Origin: Manihot esculenta
Lineage: Eukaryota > Streptophyta > Magnoliopsida > Malpighiales > Euphorbiaceae
Assembly: GCF_001659605.2 (NCBI RefSeq)
Contig: NC_035172.2
Coordinates: 22,985,973-23,049,972, forward strand
Length of the DNA stretch: 64,000 bases
Reading direction: 5' to 3'
Numbering within the stretch: position 1 is the stretch's first letter; every line of letters begins with the position of its first letter. The notes beneath the pieces were generated by a model. The model did not search any database. It had not been told where the DNA came from and worked only from the letters and a program-made list of their open reading frames with translations. Below, piece by piece: positions 36,406-47,113 of the stretch. The translations under genes were made by a program, and so were the position numbers.

Positions 36406-37305
36406 CTTTATTATTATTAATTACACTAATGGGCTTTTAGCCCATTAATATAGCACATCAACAACGTTATTGTGTGTGACCCAATAGGCTCACATTAATT
36501 GGCAATAGGCCCAGTCCCACAAGGCCCATAAATCATAAGCGGCGTCTAGCAAGACATTATGACTACCCAACTAATATGATGATCGATAGTCCGATAAAGC
36601 CTAATAAATAGAACATGTATTAATCCCTTTGTCACACGATATCTAGTTTGAACATAAGTCATGGACAATGTCAAACTTATAATGTTCAAACTTATGATTT
36701 CTTGATCTCTAAGTAGACTAATAAATTCAAATGACATTGATCACACTATCAATTCATTTGAGCACGGCCATGCATTTCTCAGTGTCACTTATCGAGGGGC
36801 CCAGAAGATATCTCTCTCAAAGAGAGGGACAAATTCTATCTTGATTGTTCAATATCCTCTACATAATTTCTATTATGCTCAATCATAACCTTTATAATTG
36901 TCCGATTAAAGACAATGTTTGGTTATGTCAAAATATAACAGTCCTTATGTTGGAAACTATGACAATCTCAAGTTAAAGGATTAAGACATAACTACTTTGA
37001 CATCCACTTATGACAATAACCCATGTAGTGATCTCAGTGCAGGTCCATCCAATACTTTGTTCTCTAACACGTATCTATGATTATGGAATTATATCAACAT
37101 ATACATAATCATCTCATGATTATCAATCAATAACCATACTAGTTATATTTTATTATTATCAACATAATAATAAGTAACCAGGGATGTTAATCATTATTAT
37201 GTAATATGCAAACAAATAATAATGATAGTAAAAACCTCTTTTATTAATAACCTAAACAACATACAAAAAGGTCTAAGATAATGGCCTAAGGCAAATACAC
37301 TAACA
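36406..37305 (-). repeat. B: 5' LTR, second segment
   Basis: Matches about 22385-23282. Ends ACACTAACA before the AAACA duplication. Confidence 0.9.
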
Positions 37306-37310
37306 AAACA

Positions 37311-38290
37311 ATAGAGCAGTCAGCCAATTGAATTACTACACCCATTTCTTTTAATGGACCAATATTCAAATATTAAAAAACTGGCAAAGGCATGATATTT
37401 ATTGATGCACCTAAATCACACATTGCTTTTTTCACAATAACATTGCCAATTTTAATAGGAATAGCAAACATACCTTGGTCCTTGCATTTAGTAGGAAGCT
37501 TTCTTTTGAACACAGCAAAAATACTTTTGTCCATATAAACCCTATAATAACCTACCAGCTTTTTCTTTTTGGTGCATAATTCCTTTAACAATTTCATACA
37601 GCAAGGTACTTGTTTAATTAAATCAAGCAATGGTATATTTATCTCTACTTTGTGAAATCTCTTAAGGATCTTATTCTCTTTTTTCTCCTTTTTGGACTTG
37701 GCTAAGCTTTCAGGAAAAGAAGGTTTGATTATCAGATCATTAGGTTCAGATTGTTTAGGTGCCAGTGTTGGTTTATTTTTTATTTCAGGTGTTGGAATTT
37801 CATTCTCCATGTTTGCACTTTTATCATGCCTACAACTTACCTCACGATGATTTTGCAGCAACTCGTTTTTACTTCCTAATGTAACAGCACTTACATCCTC
37901 CCTTGAGTTGACTATTATTCGGGAAGATAATTTCTCTTGAGACTCTAATTTGCTTAAGGACGTAGCTAGTTGGCTCATTTGGATTTTCAGATTTTGAATC
38001 CTTTCCCTTGTTTCCTGCTGAAATTCTATGTTAATTGCTAAACTATTGAAAATATCATCAAGTAACATACCTGAATTTGATGAAGATGATGGTTGTTGCT
38101 GAGGTTGTTGAGGATTTTGGGAACAGGTCGACGTTGCTCCATGGTTGAAATTTGAATGATTTCCCCATCCTTGATTATAAGTGTTTAAGCAAGAATCATA
38201 TTGTCTTTGAGGAGCACTATAAAATTCATCCGTTACATTGACTTGCTGTTGTAAATTTCTTATAGCAATAGCCTGTACCAAAGTGGTCAA
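37311..38290 (-). pseudogene. F: gag C-terminal part and protease N-terminal half
   Basis: Minus strand: the Athila gag landmark DEFYSAPQRQYDSCLNTYNQGWG, a Gln-rich stretch, a helical segment, then AMCDLGASINIM with the catalytic DLG (37409-37417). The frame stops at 37373. Most of gag is missing: only about 160 bp separate this from the primer site. The protease continues beyond B at 21802. Confidence 0.8.
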
Positions 38291-38445
38291 ATGTGAAAGT
38301 TATGAGGCAAGAAAAGAAAAAGATGGTTCATACCAGCTTAGATTTGGATACATCACGTTGCCGTAATGCATCTCTATAAGCAAATCCAAGATTTATCTGC
38401 AAGATAACATAAAGTCATTCAAAAGAATTAACAACCAATTAAAAC

Positions 38446-38469
38446 CAGTCCCCAGCAACGGTGCCAAAA
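38446..38469 (-). other. F: primer binding site (tRNA-Asp type)
   Basis: The minus strand reads TTTTGGCACCGTTGCTGGGG. This resembles the tRNA-Asp complement TGGCGCCGTTGCCGGG used by Athila elements, with two changes. Confidence 0.75.
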
Positions 38470-38471
38470 TT

Positions 38472-39772
38472 TGATGGGCGTCAAAACCACAAAAAATAAA
38501 TTCTTGCTTAGAATAAAACTTATGATAATGTTAAGCAGGGTCAATTCCACAGAAACTAGTAAATAAATTAATTCCATTGAATGAACAAAAAAAAAAAATG
38601 GGGGAGGTTTTGAATGTAGAGAAATAAGAATAAATAAAACAATTCAAAGAAATAAGCAATTAAATTTAAGAGAAAGAATCAAGTTGAGAAATATTTAGTC
38701 AAAGGAATAATCTTAGTTTTAGCTTTATTGGTTGATCACATATATAAAAATAATCCGAAATTAATTATTAATAAACCAGTTATAGATATTGAAGACGCTT
38801 TAGATATTTAATCCTTCCTTAGATTTTAAACTAGCTAAGAGATGCTTGTTAACTAGCTCTAACTCTTGGACAACCATAGGAGACACTCCTAAAATTTAAT
38901 CTAATTACATAATTAAGATTTAAAAGGACATGATTCAAACTAACAAATGAGAGATGCTCGATTCATTTAAGTTAGATTATATTATTTTTTTAGGAGGGGC
39001 TTATGCAACCTAATTCGCCACTTGTTTCATATTAAACTAAACAATTATGGATTTAATCAATCGAATGGCAATATATTATTCTAATAACTGTGCAACGGGC
39101 CTTTATTGCAATAATCAATAGAATAATAATGAACACTAGGAACATAAACAATATAAATATCAAGAACGATTAAAGAAACAATAGAATCATATAAATCTCA
39201 CAACCAATTAAATTGAAACCTTAATTATCCTTTAACGGAAGGAAGAAACTAGCCACACATGTTCATAGCTAAAACACCACAAGGAGAAGAGTGTTTTCAA
39301 CCTTCTAAGCTAATTAAGAATGGGAGATGAGGGATGAGATGAGATCCCAGATACATCAAAATGTCCTCTTTTTATAGTGCTAAGAGTTCTAATTTAACCT
39401 AAATACAAGTATTTGAAATCAAAGTTGAGTACATCTTGGCATATGAGAGTTATTTGTTTATTTCTCGAATTTGAAACTGGACTATATTCGTCAAGTATGT
39501 TATGCCCATAACATAGTCCAGAACATAGTTCATCTAAAAGTTAAAGTTCAAGTATGACTCTGCCTCTTATCTTTCTGTGAACTTGGTTACACCTATGATT
39601 CTTTTGAGTTTAGAATAAAGAGTCCAAATTGGACTTTTCCCTTGTTATTCTCCAATCCTTATTAATCCTATCAAGATATCAAAATTCAAACGAATCAACT
39701 TGTTTTAAATAAAATCAAACTCAATATCTCAGTGTTTTAGAATATTAAAACTACAAAATGTGCATATTATCA
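38472..39772 (-). repeat. F: 5' LTR (1301 bp)
   Basis: Pairs with 16104-18998. The flank at 39773 is TGTTG, the target duplication. Confidence 0.92.
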
Positions 39773-39777
39773 TGTTG

Positions 39778-40140
39778 TGTTTTCTCTTTGTCCTCCAGGT
39801 CCCATCATCCCTCGATCAGATCGAGTGTTCAAAAAAGGTGTTGTACGCACTGCTCCTATTGTCCCTACCCCATCCATGGCTAATCCTCCTTTTGATACCC
39901 AACAAGCTTTTCAAGCTCTCAATACCATAATTGTGGTTAGATGGAGAGTCGCTATAAAAATATCTTAGAGTGTGTTGCTACTCACTTAGCATGCCTAGCG
40001 AAAAAGTCAGCGACCTGCAGGCCACAATATGTTCCACACACCAGCGGCGGCAGTTGGAGGCCACGGCATCCTTCCGTACACTGGGTCATATTCTAAACTC
40101 TCTTATTGCTTTATATTGTGATCTAAGTGTGAAGGAAAGC
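39778..40140 (+). pseudogene. G: ORF1-like continuation after F
   Basis: Resumes the reading broken at 16103: a Pro-rich PGPIIPRSDRVF segment and PPFDTQQAFQALNTI, then stops. No known motif beyond similarity of layout to the C-terminal part of Athila ORF1. Confidence 0.5.
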
Positions 40141-42684
40141 TGGACATTTATTATCTTTAGTTGCCTTTTTTTTTATCACATTGAGGACCATGTGAACCAA
40201 GTGTGGGAGAGAGTCTATCCATATACATGTTGTTCATTTATTTTTAGTTTTAATTATTTTCTGTTTTGTTTGTTTTGTTTATTTTTAAAAAAAAATGCTA
40301 AAAAAAAGAGCTTTTTAGAGTTCAATTAAATTATTTTAGGTAGTTAGCACAAATAGCTTTCTCTCATCTCTTTTTGCAAATCATTAGGAGATTCTAGCAT
40401 TTTTCTTTATGAGTTGAAATCTGAAAACTTATATTTAAATTAATTGATATTGCTTGATAAAAAACTAATAGTGCATTTTGAAATTCTACTTTAACCTACT
40501 ACAGTGAGTCTCAATACTATCCCAGGGAACTAAACTTTCAATTAAAAAAATAATTATTAATAATATTAAATGGTTTACCAATATTGGTTGGTTCAAATGG
40601 TATGTGATAGAGCATATTATTTTAGCCCATTTTTCATGATATTATTGATTTTTTTTACACCATTTCTGCCTAATTTTGTAGTTTTAATAATGTTTTGCAG
40701 ATATTAAGTGTAAAGAGACAATCTGGTGAAAATGCTCTTAAAACTGCCAAAAAGTGTCAAATATGGAAAGTGCAAAAAAAGGAAAGTTTTCAAATAAGGA
40801 GAGTGCAGAAGCAAAAGCAAATAAGGAAAGCTCAGTCAGAAGATTATTTGAAATTCAAATCGCAGATCTTTCTTTCCTTGTTCAAAGATATGCATACACT
40901 GCAGTAGTCAGATCTTCCTATTTAGGCAGCAAGATTTCAAGAAGACGCACTTGCCTCTTCTGCATTCAACGTTCAAAATTCAAACGAAGGCTCCACCTAA
41001 AAAGGAAAGAATGGACATAATATCTTTCCCTTCTTCACATCCATCTGCGCGCACACCTTTCTTATGAAGAGCCTTCAGCACGCCACCTTCCTTCTGAAGA
41101 GCTTGCAACGCGATTCTTTCCTTTTCAGACACAACTTGGGCAGCAAGCACCACTTGGGCAGCAACTTGGGCAACAAGGAGACCTAGGGCAACACTTTCAA
41201 CTATAAAAAGACACATAAGGAGCCTCCCCATGCCTTTTCAACTCCCCTTTGGACAGACCTACGGGATTGCAAGTGACACCATCTCTTCTTCTTCCTTTCT
41301 TTATTTTTACCTTTTGTTTCAGCCATGAGTAGCTGAAACCTTTTATTTTGGTTGAAGATTGGTTGAAACTTAAGTTGTTTTATGGATTGTGAGATCTGAA
41401 CATAAGTTGTTTGTCTTTGGTTTATTCAATATTCATACAATTTCATGCTTGATTCTATTATTGCTTTGTTGTTTTGATCAAATTGGCCACTTGATTCTTG
41501 ATTGCAAGGTAATATATTGTTAGTTTGAATAATTTTGAGTCCGTAATTGCTTGGATTGTTCAAACACAAGAACTCTTGGTGTAAAAACTAAGGAAATTGT
41601 ATGATCTAGCAACATCTCATGTGTTTGGGTAGCTAGGATTGGCTCTCTCTATCTCTTAATGCAATTGACAATTGTTTTGATGCCTAAGGTCCAAGGACGT
41701 TCCTTGGCAACTTGTTGATTAGTAATTAATTAGAGGACGTTCCCTAATTGGTTTATGATTAAGGAGAGACATGGTGGTGAGAAGTGTCTTCCATCTCCAT
41801 AACTAATTTATTGAATCAATCAAAAGAACATAAGTTTCAATGATCAATCCCAACAACTAAAGTGGATCCAATTCTTCAACTAGATCTTTCTTATTATTGA
41901 TTTCTTTTATTTTAATCATTTGCCTTCTTTTATTGCTTTCAGTTTTAGATCTCTTGAATCAATCTCAAAACCCCCCCATTTTACTTTTAGTTTTTTTCTC
42001 TTTCAGTTTATTTTTGTTTCAGTTAATTCTCTTGGTCTTGATAAGGAAAATAGATAAGTTCTCAATTCCCTATGGATTCGATCCTTTCACCACTATCTAC
42101 AGTTGTAAAATTGTTGATAACCAGAAAGGTTATTTTTTACCAGCTTCGACAACCGCGAGTCAGTATGACATTTGTTCTCCTTAAGTAAGGGATGTCTCTT
42201 GTGAATAGAAAAAGCTAGTGATTAGGAGAATTATACCCTGTAGGGGCCGTCAATAGTTTGAAATATACTACAAATAATATGGTTTACGATCACCGATTGG
42301 TTTGGGTGGCTCGGGCCCATTCCCAACTTAGAAGTTTAAGAATGAATTATACCCCGTAGGGGCCGTCAATAGTAAAAATTATAACTTTAAGAGGCTTCCT
42401 TAATTGGTTTGGTATGTGTTTCTTTATGCACTAACTTAGAAGTTTGACTGAACTTAATCGCATGATCATATATTAAGAATGAGTTTGTTGCATTTCAACT
42501 TTGAAGATTGTGTTGGTATTTCTTTTATGATTTGTATACATTGATGAGATTTTGTTGTGGTATGCTAATTGCTTAAAGTAAATTAACTTAACTATTTGAG
42601 CCATTGATTTTGGGTAGCTTTTGTGAGTCCTTTCTAATTAATGAGTACATACTTGAGGACAAGTCTGATCTAAGTGTGGGGAAT
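40141..42684 (+). other. G: 3' internal noncoding region, hosting D8
   Basis: AT-rich, no gene. 40340-40600 is the reverse counterpart of F's 19650-20070. After D8 it holds two copies of GTAGGGGCCGTCAATAG (about 42241 and 42356). Ends in the polypurine tract TCTAAGTGTGGGGAAT (42669-42684). Confidence 0.65.
40605..42162 (+). mobile_element. D8: D-family solo LTR in G
   Basis: 1558 bp with a perfect target duplication GTATG (40600-40604 and 42163-42167). TATA at 41202-41209. The leader hairpin near 41310-41333 has one mismatch. Confidence 0.95.
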
Positions 42685-43970
42685 TGATAACATACACATT
42701 GTATAGTCTTAATATTCTAAAACACTTGGATATTGGTTTGATTTTATTTAAAACAGGTTGATTTGTTTGAATTTTAATATCTTGATAGATTAAACAAGGA
42801 TTGGAGAATAACAAGAGAAAAATCCAATTTGGACTCTATATTATGAAATCAAATGTGAGCACAATCAAATTCATAGAAAGATAAGAAGTAGAGTCATACT
42901 TAAACTCTAATTCCTAGACGAATTGTGTTATGGACTACGTTATGGGTATAACATATTTGATGAATCAGAGTCCAGTTTCAAAATTGAGAAATAAACAAAT
43001 AACTCTCATCTGCCAAGATGTACTCGACTTTGACTTTAGCTACTTGTATTGAGGTTGAGTTAGGACTCTTAACAATATAAAAAGAGAACAAACTGATGTA
43101 CCAAGCATCTCATATATCATCTCATCTCCCATTCTTAATTAGTTTAGAAGGCTGAAAATACTCTTCTCATTGTGGTGTTTCTTCCATGAACATGTATGAC
43201 TAAGTATCTTCTTTTGAGTTAAAGGATAATTAAGGTTTCAGTTCAATTGATTGTGAGATTTATGTCATTCTATTGTTTCCTCAGTTGTTCTTGGTATTTA
43301 TATTGTTCTCGTATTTATTGCTTACTATGATTCTATTGGTTGTTGCATTAAAGCACCATTGCCCAATTAATAGAATGATATATTTCTATTCAGGTATTAA
43401 ATCTTATTAAACTGAAATAAGTAGTGAATTAGATTGCATAAGGCCTTCCTAAAGAATAGTATAATCTAACTTAAATGAACCAAGCGTCTCGCGTTTGTTA
43501 CTTAGAATTAAGTCCTTTTAATTCTTAATGCGATAATTGGATTAAATTCTAGGAGCATCTCCTATGATTGTCCAAGAGTTAGAGCTAGTTAACAAGCATC
43601 TCTTAGCTAGTTTAAAATCTAAGAAAGGATTAGATATCTGAAGCGTTTTCGATATCTATAACTGGTTTATCAATAATTAAATTGGGATTATTTTTATATC
43701 TATGATCAACCAATAAAAACTGAAACTAAGATTATTCCTTTGACTGAATGTTTCTCATATTGATTCTTAAAATTAAATATTTATTTCTTTGAATTAGTTT
43801 TATTTATTTCACTTCTCTACATTCAAAATCTCCCCCTATTTTATTTTATTTATTTTTTCATTCAATAGAATTAATTTACTTATCAATCTATGTGGGATTG
43901 ATTCTGCTTACCATTATCACAAGTTTTATTTAATGCATAAATTTATTTTTAGTGATTTTGACGCCCATCA
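42685..43970 (+). repeat. G: 3' LTR (1286 bp)
   Basis: Starts TGATAACATACAC and ends GACGCCCATCA. It is the inverted homologue of F's LTRs. It truncates the protease gene of H at 43971. Confidence 0.9.
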
Positions 43971-45082
43971 CTTGCTGTGCTAAGGAATGGTCTCCCTAGC
44001 AACAAATCAGTAAAATTAGATGAACTTCCATCTTCCATTTCCAAGACAAAAAAGTCTATTGGAAAAATTAACTTCCCCACTTGTACCAAGACATCCTCCA
44101 ACACACCTTTAGGGTAGACTATCGATCTATCAGCGAGTTGGAGTGTAACTCCAGTTTGCTTCAATAGACTTGCGTTCAAAGATAGATAAAACGACAGAGA
44201 GATAATATTTATTGAAGCTCCAAGATCCCACATTGCCTTCCTAATTCTACAATTTCTAATGTTACATGATATTGCAAACATATCTTTATCTTTACATTTT
44301 TGTGGAATTTTTCTTTGAAGTACAGCTGACACATTTTCACCCACTTTTATTTTCTCATGCCTAAAAAATTTCCTTTTATTAGTGCATAAATCTTTTAGAA
44401 ATTTTGCATACCTAGATATTTGCTTTATAGTTTCAAGCAGAGATATGTTTATCTGGACTTTGTGAAAAATCTCCAAGATTTCTTTTTCTTCTCTTTAGCC
44501 CTTTTGGATTTAGCAAATCTCTTAGAAAAAGGGATATGTGTTACCTGAATTATGGGTTGTTCTATTTTTGATTTTGGGAGTTGTTTTTCTATTTGAATTT
44601 CCAGCTCCTATTCTGTTTCTAATATTAGACTTGGGGTACTGCCTTGGACAAGCCTGTTCAAGCTGTCAGCTTTCAGCTTCTTCCCATTTCATAATGCGAT
44701 TGCGCTTGCATTCTGTTTTAAGTTTGGCATAGTTTGAGAGGGCATTTTCCCTTGAGATTCTAGCTTGCTCATTGAAATGGCAAGTTGGCTCATTTGGTTC
44801 TTTAAATTTTGTATGTTTGACTTTTTTTCTATTGAAAAGTAAGGGTACTACTAGTAAGTGATTGCACAATGTCTTTGAAAGACATACTCAACTTTGAAGC
44901 TTGATAATTTACTCTTGGCTGGAAATTTTGCTGTCTATTCCTATAGCTAAGGTTGAGATGATCTCTCCATTTGGGATTATACATATTTAAAAATGGATCA
45001 TACTTTTTTTGCTGTCCATTAAATCCTCCAATTGCATTTACTCGTTGTTCATCTTCCTGAAGGGTGAGATACATATCGGTGG
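43971..45082 (-). pseudogene. Element H: Athila-like gag-protease fragment
   Basis: Minus strand, from 45082 leftwards: EDEQRVNAIGGFNGQ...NMYNPKWRDH, the Athila gag landmark. A frame-shifted helical stretch (44666-44869) follows, then protease with AMWDLGASINII (DLG at 44219-44227) and LLGRPFLSTA, cut by G at 43971. E cuts the gag at 45083. It is the outermost element of the nest. Confidence 0.8.
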
Positions 45083-45881
45083 TGATACGAACTAGCAAAC
45101 CCAATCACATGAGAATCAAGGAAGCAAGGATCCATTGGTGCTCCCTAGTGGACCCAGTAACAAGGAGCAAAGCTAAGAAGCTTGAAGCAGCTATGAACTT
45201 ACACATTCAAGAACAAGTAACACAAGAATTGACTGAGCTTGCCTTTGGCAAATGTCTCGTGAAGCTTGAAGACACACCTAAGCTACTCACCTTGCTTAAG
45301 GTGTGTAATGGAGATAGTGCTGTCTAATTTATTCAGCATTGATATGATGGGCTTGCTATATTTTTATGATTTAACACTTGTTTTATTTTAGCTTTGTTTG
45401 GGCTTGTATTCTGGCCATATTTTATCTTTTAAGTTTTAGAGTGTTGGGCCATGTTTTGGGCTTATGTTTTAATACTTATGCGTTATTTTAGTGTGTGATT
45501 GGGCTTGCCCTTAGGAGTTTAAGTCAGACCCAAGAAGAGTGTCTTAGGGTTTTATTTGTTTTTCTCCTTACTATATAAGGATAAGAAAGAATTGTAAGAG
45601 GCAGCTTTTAATCAAACTTTTCAGAATTTCTTTCATGCCTTTGGCGTGTATTGCTTTGAGTGAGAGTGAGGATTTGCTTTCATCAATTGCACCAGGAATC
45701 TTGGCTTACTTATCAACTATTCGTTGTGGCGTTTGTCAGATTCTCATCTAAATCCTTCGATTATTGGTGTTTCAGCTTCTCTAAGTGTGGGGTGCCATAG
45801 GAGGTGGGTTTATCAAATCTTTGGATTTCATATCTACTTGTGCGTGTGGGTTTGAGGCTTGTGCCATAGGGTTCCGTGTCA
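45083..45881 (+). repeat. E: 5' LTR (799 bp)
   Basis: From about 45340 it matches N's LTR. The first ~258 bp do not: they encode LVDPVTRSKAKKLEAAMN..., a Pol C-terminal tail typical of CRM-like gypsy elements, ending at 45327. Confidence 0.88.
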
Positions 45882-46824
45882 ATTAGTATCAGAGCCAAAG
45901 TGAGGTAAATTCTTATTTATCTCAGGATCTAGAGTTTTTTTTTTTTTGAGTTTTCCTTTTCTTCGTTATTGATTTCTGTGAAAGCTTTTGTGTCCATGGC
46001 TGCACCTTCTTGATCATTAATCATAAAAAAAAAAGAAAAATTTGAAATCCAAAAAAAAAAAAAAAGCGAAGAAAAAAAAATCGCCTTTGCCATATTCATC
46101 TTGATCTGGCCGAAATTGTGATATGCTTCCTTTTTCATCCATATTTCCTTACCTATCTCAATTGATTACTGTAGTTTATGAAAATCAATTTTGAATTTTG
46201 AATTAGGTTGAATCCAGATTAGGAGACAAAAGAAATCTGCCTATTTCTTAAGGTGCACATTTAAGGCAACTGCATCTAAATCGATTTGGTGTCAAATCCA
46301 TCTTTTAATGCCCATTTTCGTCCATGATGCTGCACTGAGTGAGTTTTTTTCTTTTTTAGTCTATTTGTAGGGTTTTGATACTTGCCTTTTTGGGTAGATT
46401 TAAATAGATCCGTATTTAATTTGCGTTGAAGGGAATTAAATTCAAACTTTTGTCCAGATTCGTTTTCATTTGAATTCAAAGTTTCATTTTTGGTTTAAGC
46501 TTGTTTTATTTCCTTGACATTGCTGGAGTATTGTTTGCTTGTGTCTATACTCTAGGTGATATTTTTCAAGTAGCATAAAATCTAGTTTGTGTGTTACTTT
46601 CCAAATTGTCAGTGTCTTCTTTATAGTTTTTGTGCGCTTCCTTCTTTCTTTAGGTTTTCTTCTTTGTTTCATTAAACGTACCTTGTGGTTGGTTGGTTGA
46701 CCTTAGTTTCTGAAGTGCAATTGAAGAATCAACAAAAGAGTGGTAAGTGTGCAGACACTTGAGTGCTTTCCTTTCTAACACAATATTTGCTAGTTCTCTT
46801 TGTTCTTTGTTGATTTAAGGTAGG

Positions 46825-47113
46825 ATGAGTAAAGACAAGAATGTGGTGGACAGTACTGGTGAAAGTGAATCGGACATGGGTAACGATTATGAGATCTTTA
46901 AGAAATCAGTCAGTGGTGAGTTACAAAGGCTCAGTAGGGCTCTTGAGAGGATGACCGTAAGTATAAAGAGTTTGAAAGTCTCACAGGCCATACAGATTGC
47001 AATGGTTGAATGATTGTGGAGAGGTTAGGGTTACACGCCAAATGCTTATACCATTTTCTATTGGTAGGTACAAGGATGAGATCTTGTGTGATGTGGTACC
47101 TATGCAGGCAAGC
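46825..47113 (+). pseudogene. E: start of the ORF, truncated
   Basis: MSKDKNVV... (46825-47013) aligns in its first residues with N's MSKDQNVS. It continues with a gag-like ESDMGNDYEIFKKSV region not present in N and then stops. After a deletion, bases 46988-47113 match N's protease up to the LLGRP region. Confidence 0.65.

Larger units (their letters stand above)
21803..37305 (-). mobile_element. Element B: Ty1/copia element, decayed, inside F
   Basis: LTRs at 21803-23282 and 32229-37305 (the latter containing D3) start TGTTAG and end CTAACA. A perfect duplication AAACA lies at 21798-21802 and 37306-37310. Internal order on the minus strand is primer site, gag, protease, integrase, reverse transcriptase, RNase H. 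Two D-family solo LTRs (D1, D2) interrupt pol. Sampled LTR stretches are about 92-95% identical. Stops and altered catalytic residues show it is dead. Confidence 0.93.
16104..39772 (-). mobile_element. Element F: Athila-like element, internally deleted, minus strand
   Basis: LTRs at 16104-18998 (containing a solo LTR) and 38472-39772 are flanked by a perfect target duplication TGTTG (16099-16103 and 39773-39777). Excluding insertions the element is about 6.6 kb, with a gag-protease remnant and no reverse transcriptase or integrase. The LTRs are visibly diverged, roughly 85% identical over their first 100 bp, so the insertion is old. Copia B sits in its protease gene. Confidence 0.9.
14625..43970 (+). 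mobile_element. Element G: Athila-like element on the plus strand, 5' end not in view
   Basis: The pieces are an ORF1-like pseudogene (15045-16103, resumed at 39778), a 3' internal region (40141-42684), a polypurine tract and a 3' LTR (42685-43970). The LTR is a relative of F's LTRs in opposite orientation. Element F sits inside ORF1 with a perfect TGTTG duplication, which proves the two halves were once contiguous. D8 sits in the 3' internal region. On the right G abuts the severed protease gene of element H. Its 5' LTR is not between 14625 and 15044, so it probably lies beyond element A. Confidence 0.75.
45083..47113 (+). mobile_element. Element E: truncated relative of N, plus strand
   Basis: A 799-bp 5' LTR (45083-45881), a primer site (45884-45900, core TTAGTATCAGAGCC with one change), an N-like leader and the start of the ORF. 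At about 47113 homology to N stops in mid-protease and D-family internal sequence begins. The left flank is GGTGG (45078-45082); the right duplication is lost. Confidence 0.88.

Noticed and set aside
45064..45327. Host gene for the 87-codon plus ORF
   Set aside because: The text is the Pol tail encoded in the 5' part of E's LTR, joined to a few antisense codons of H.
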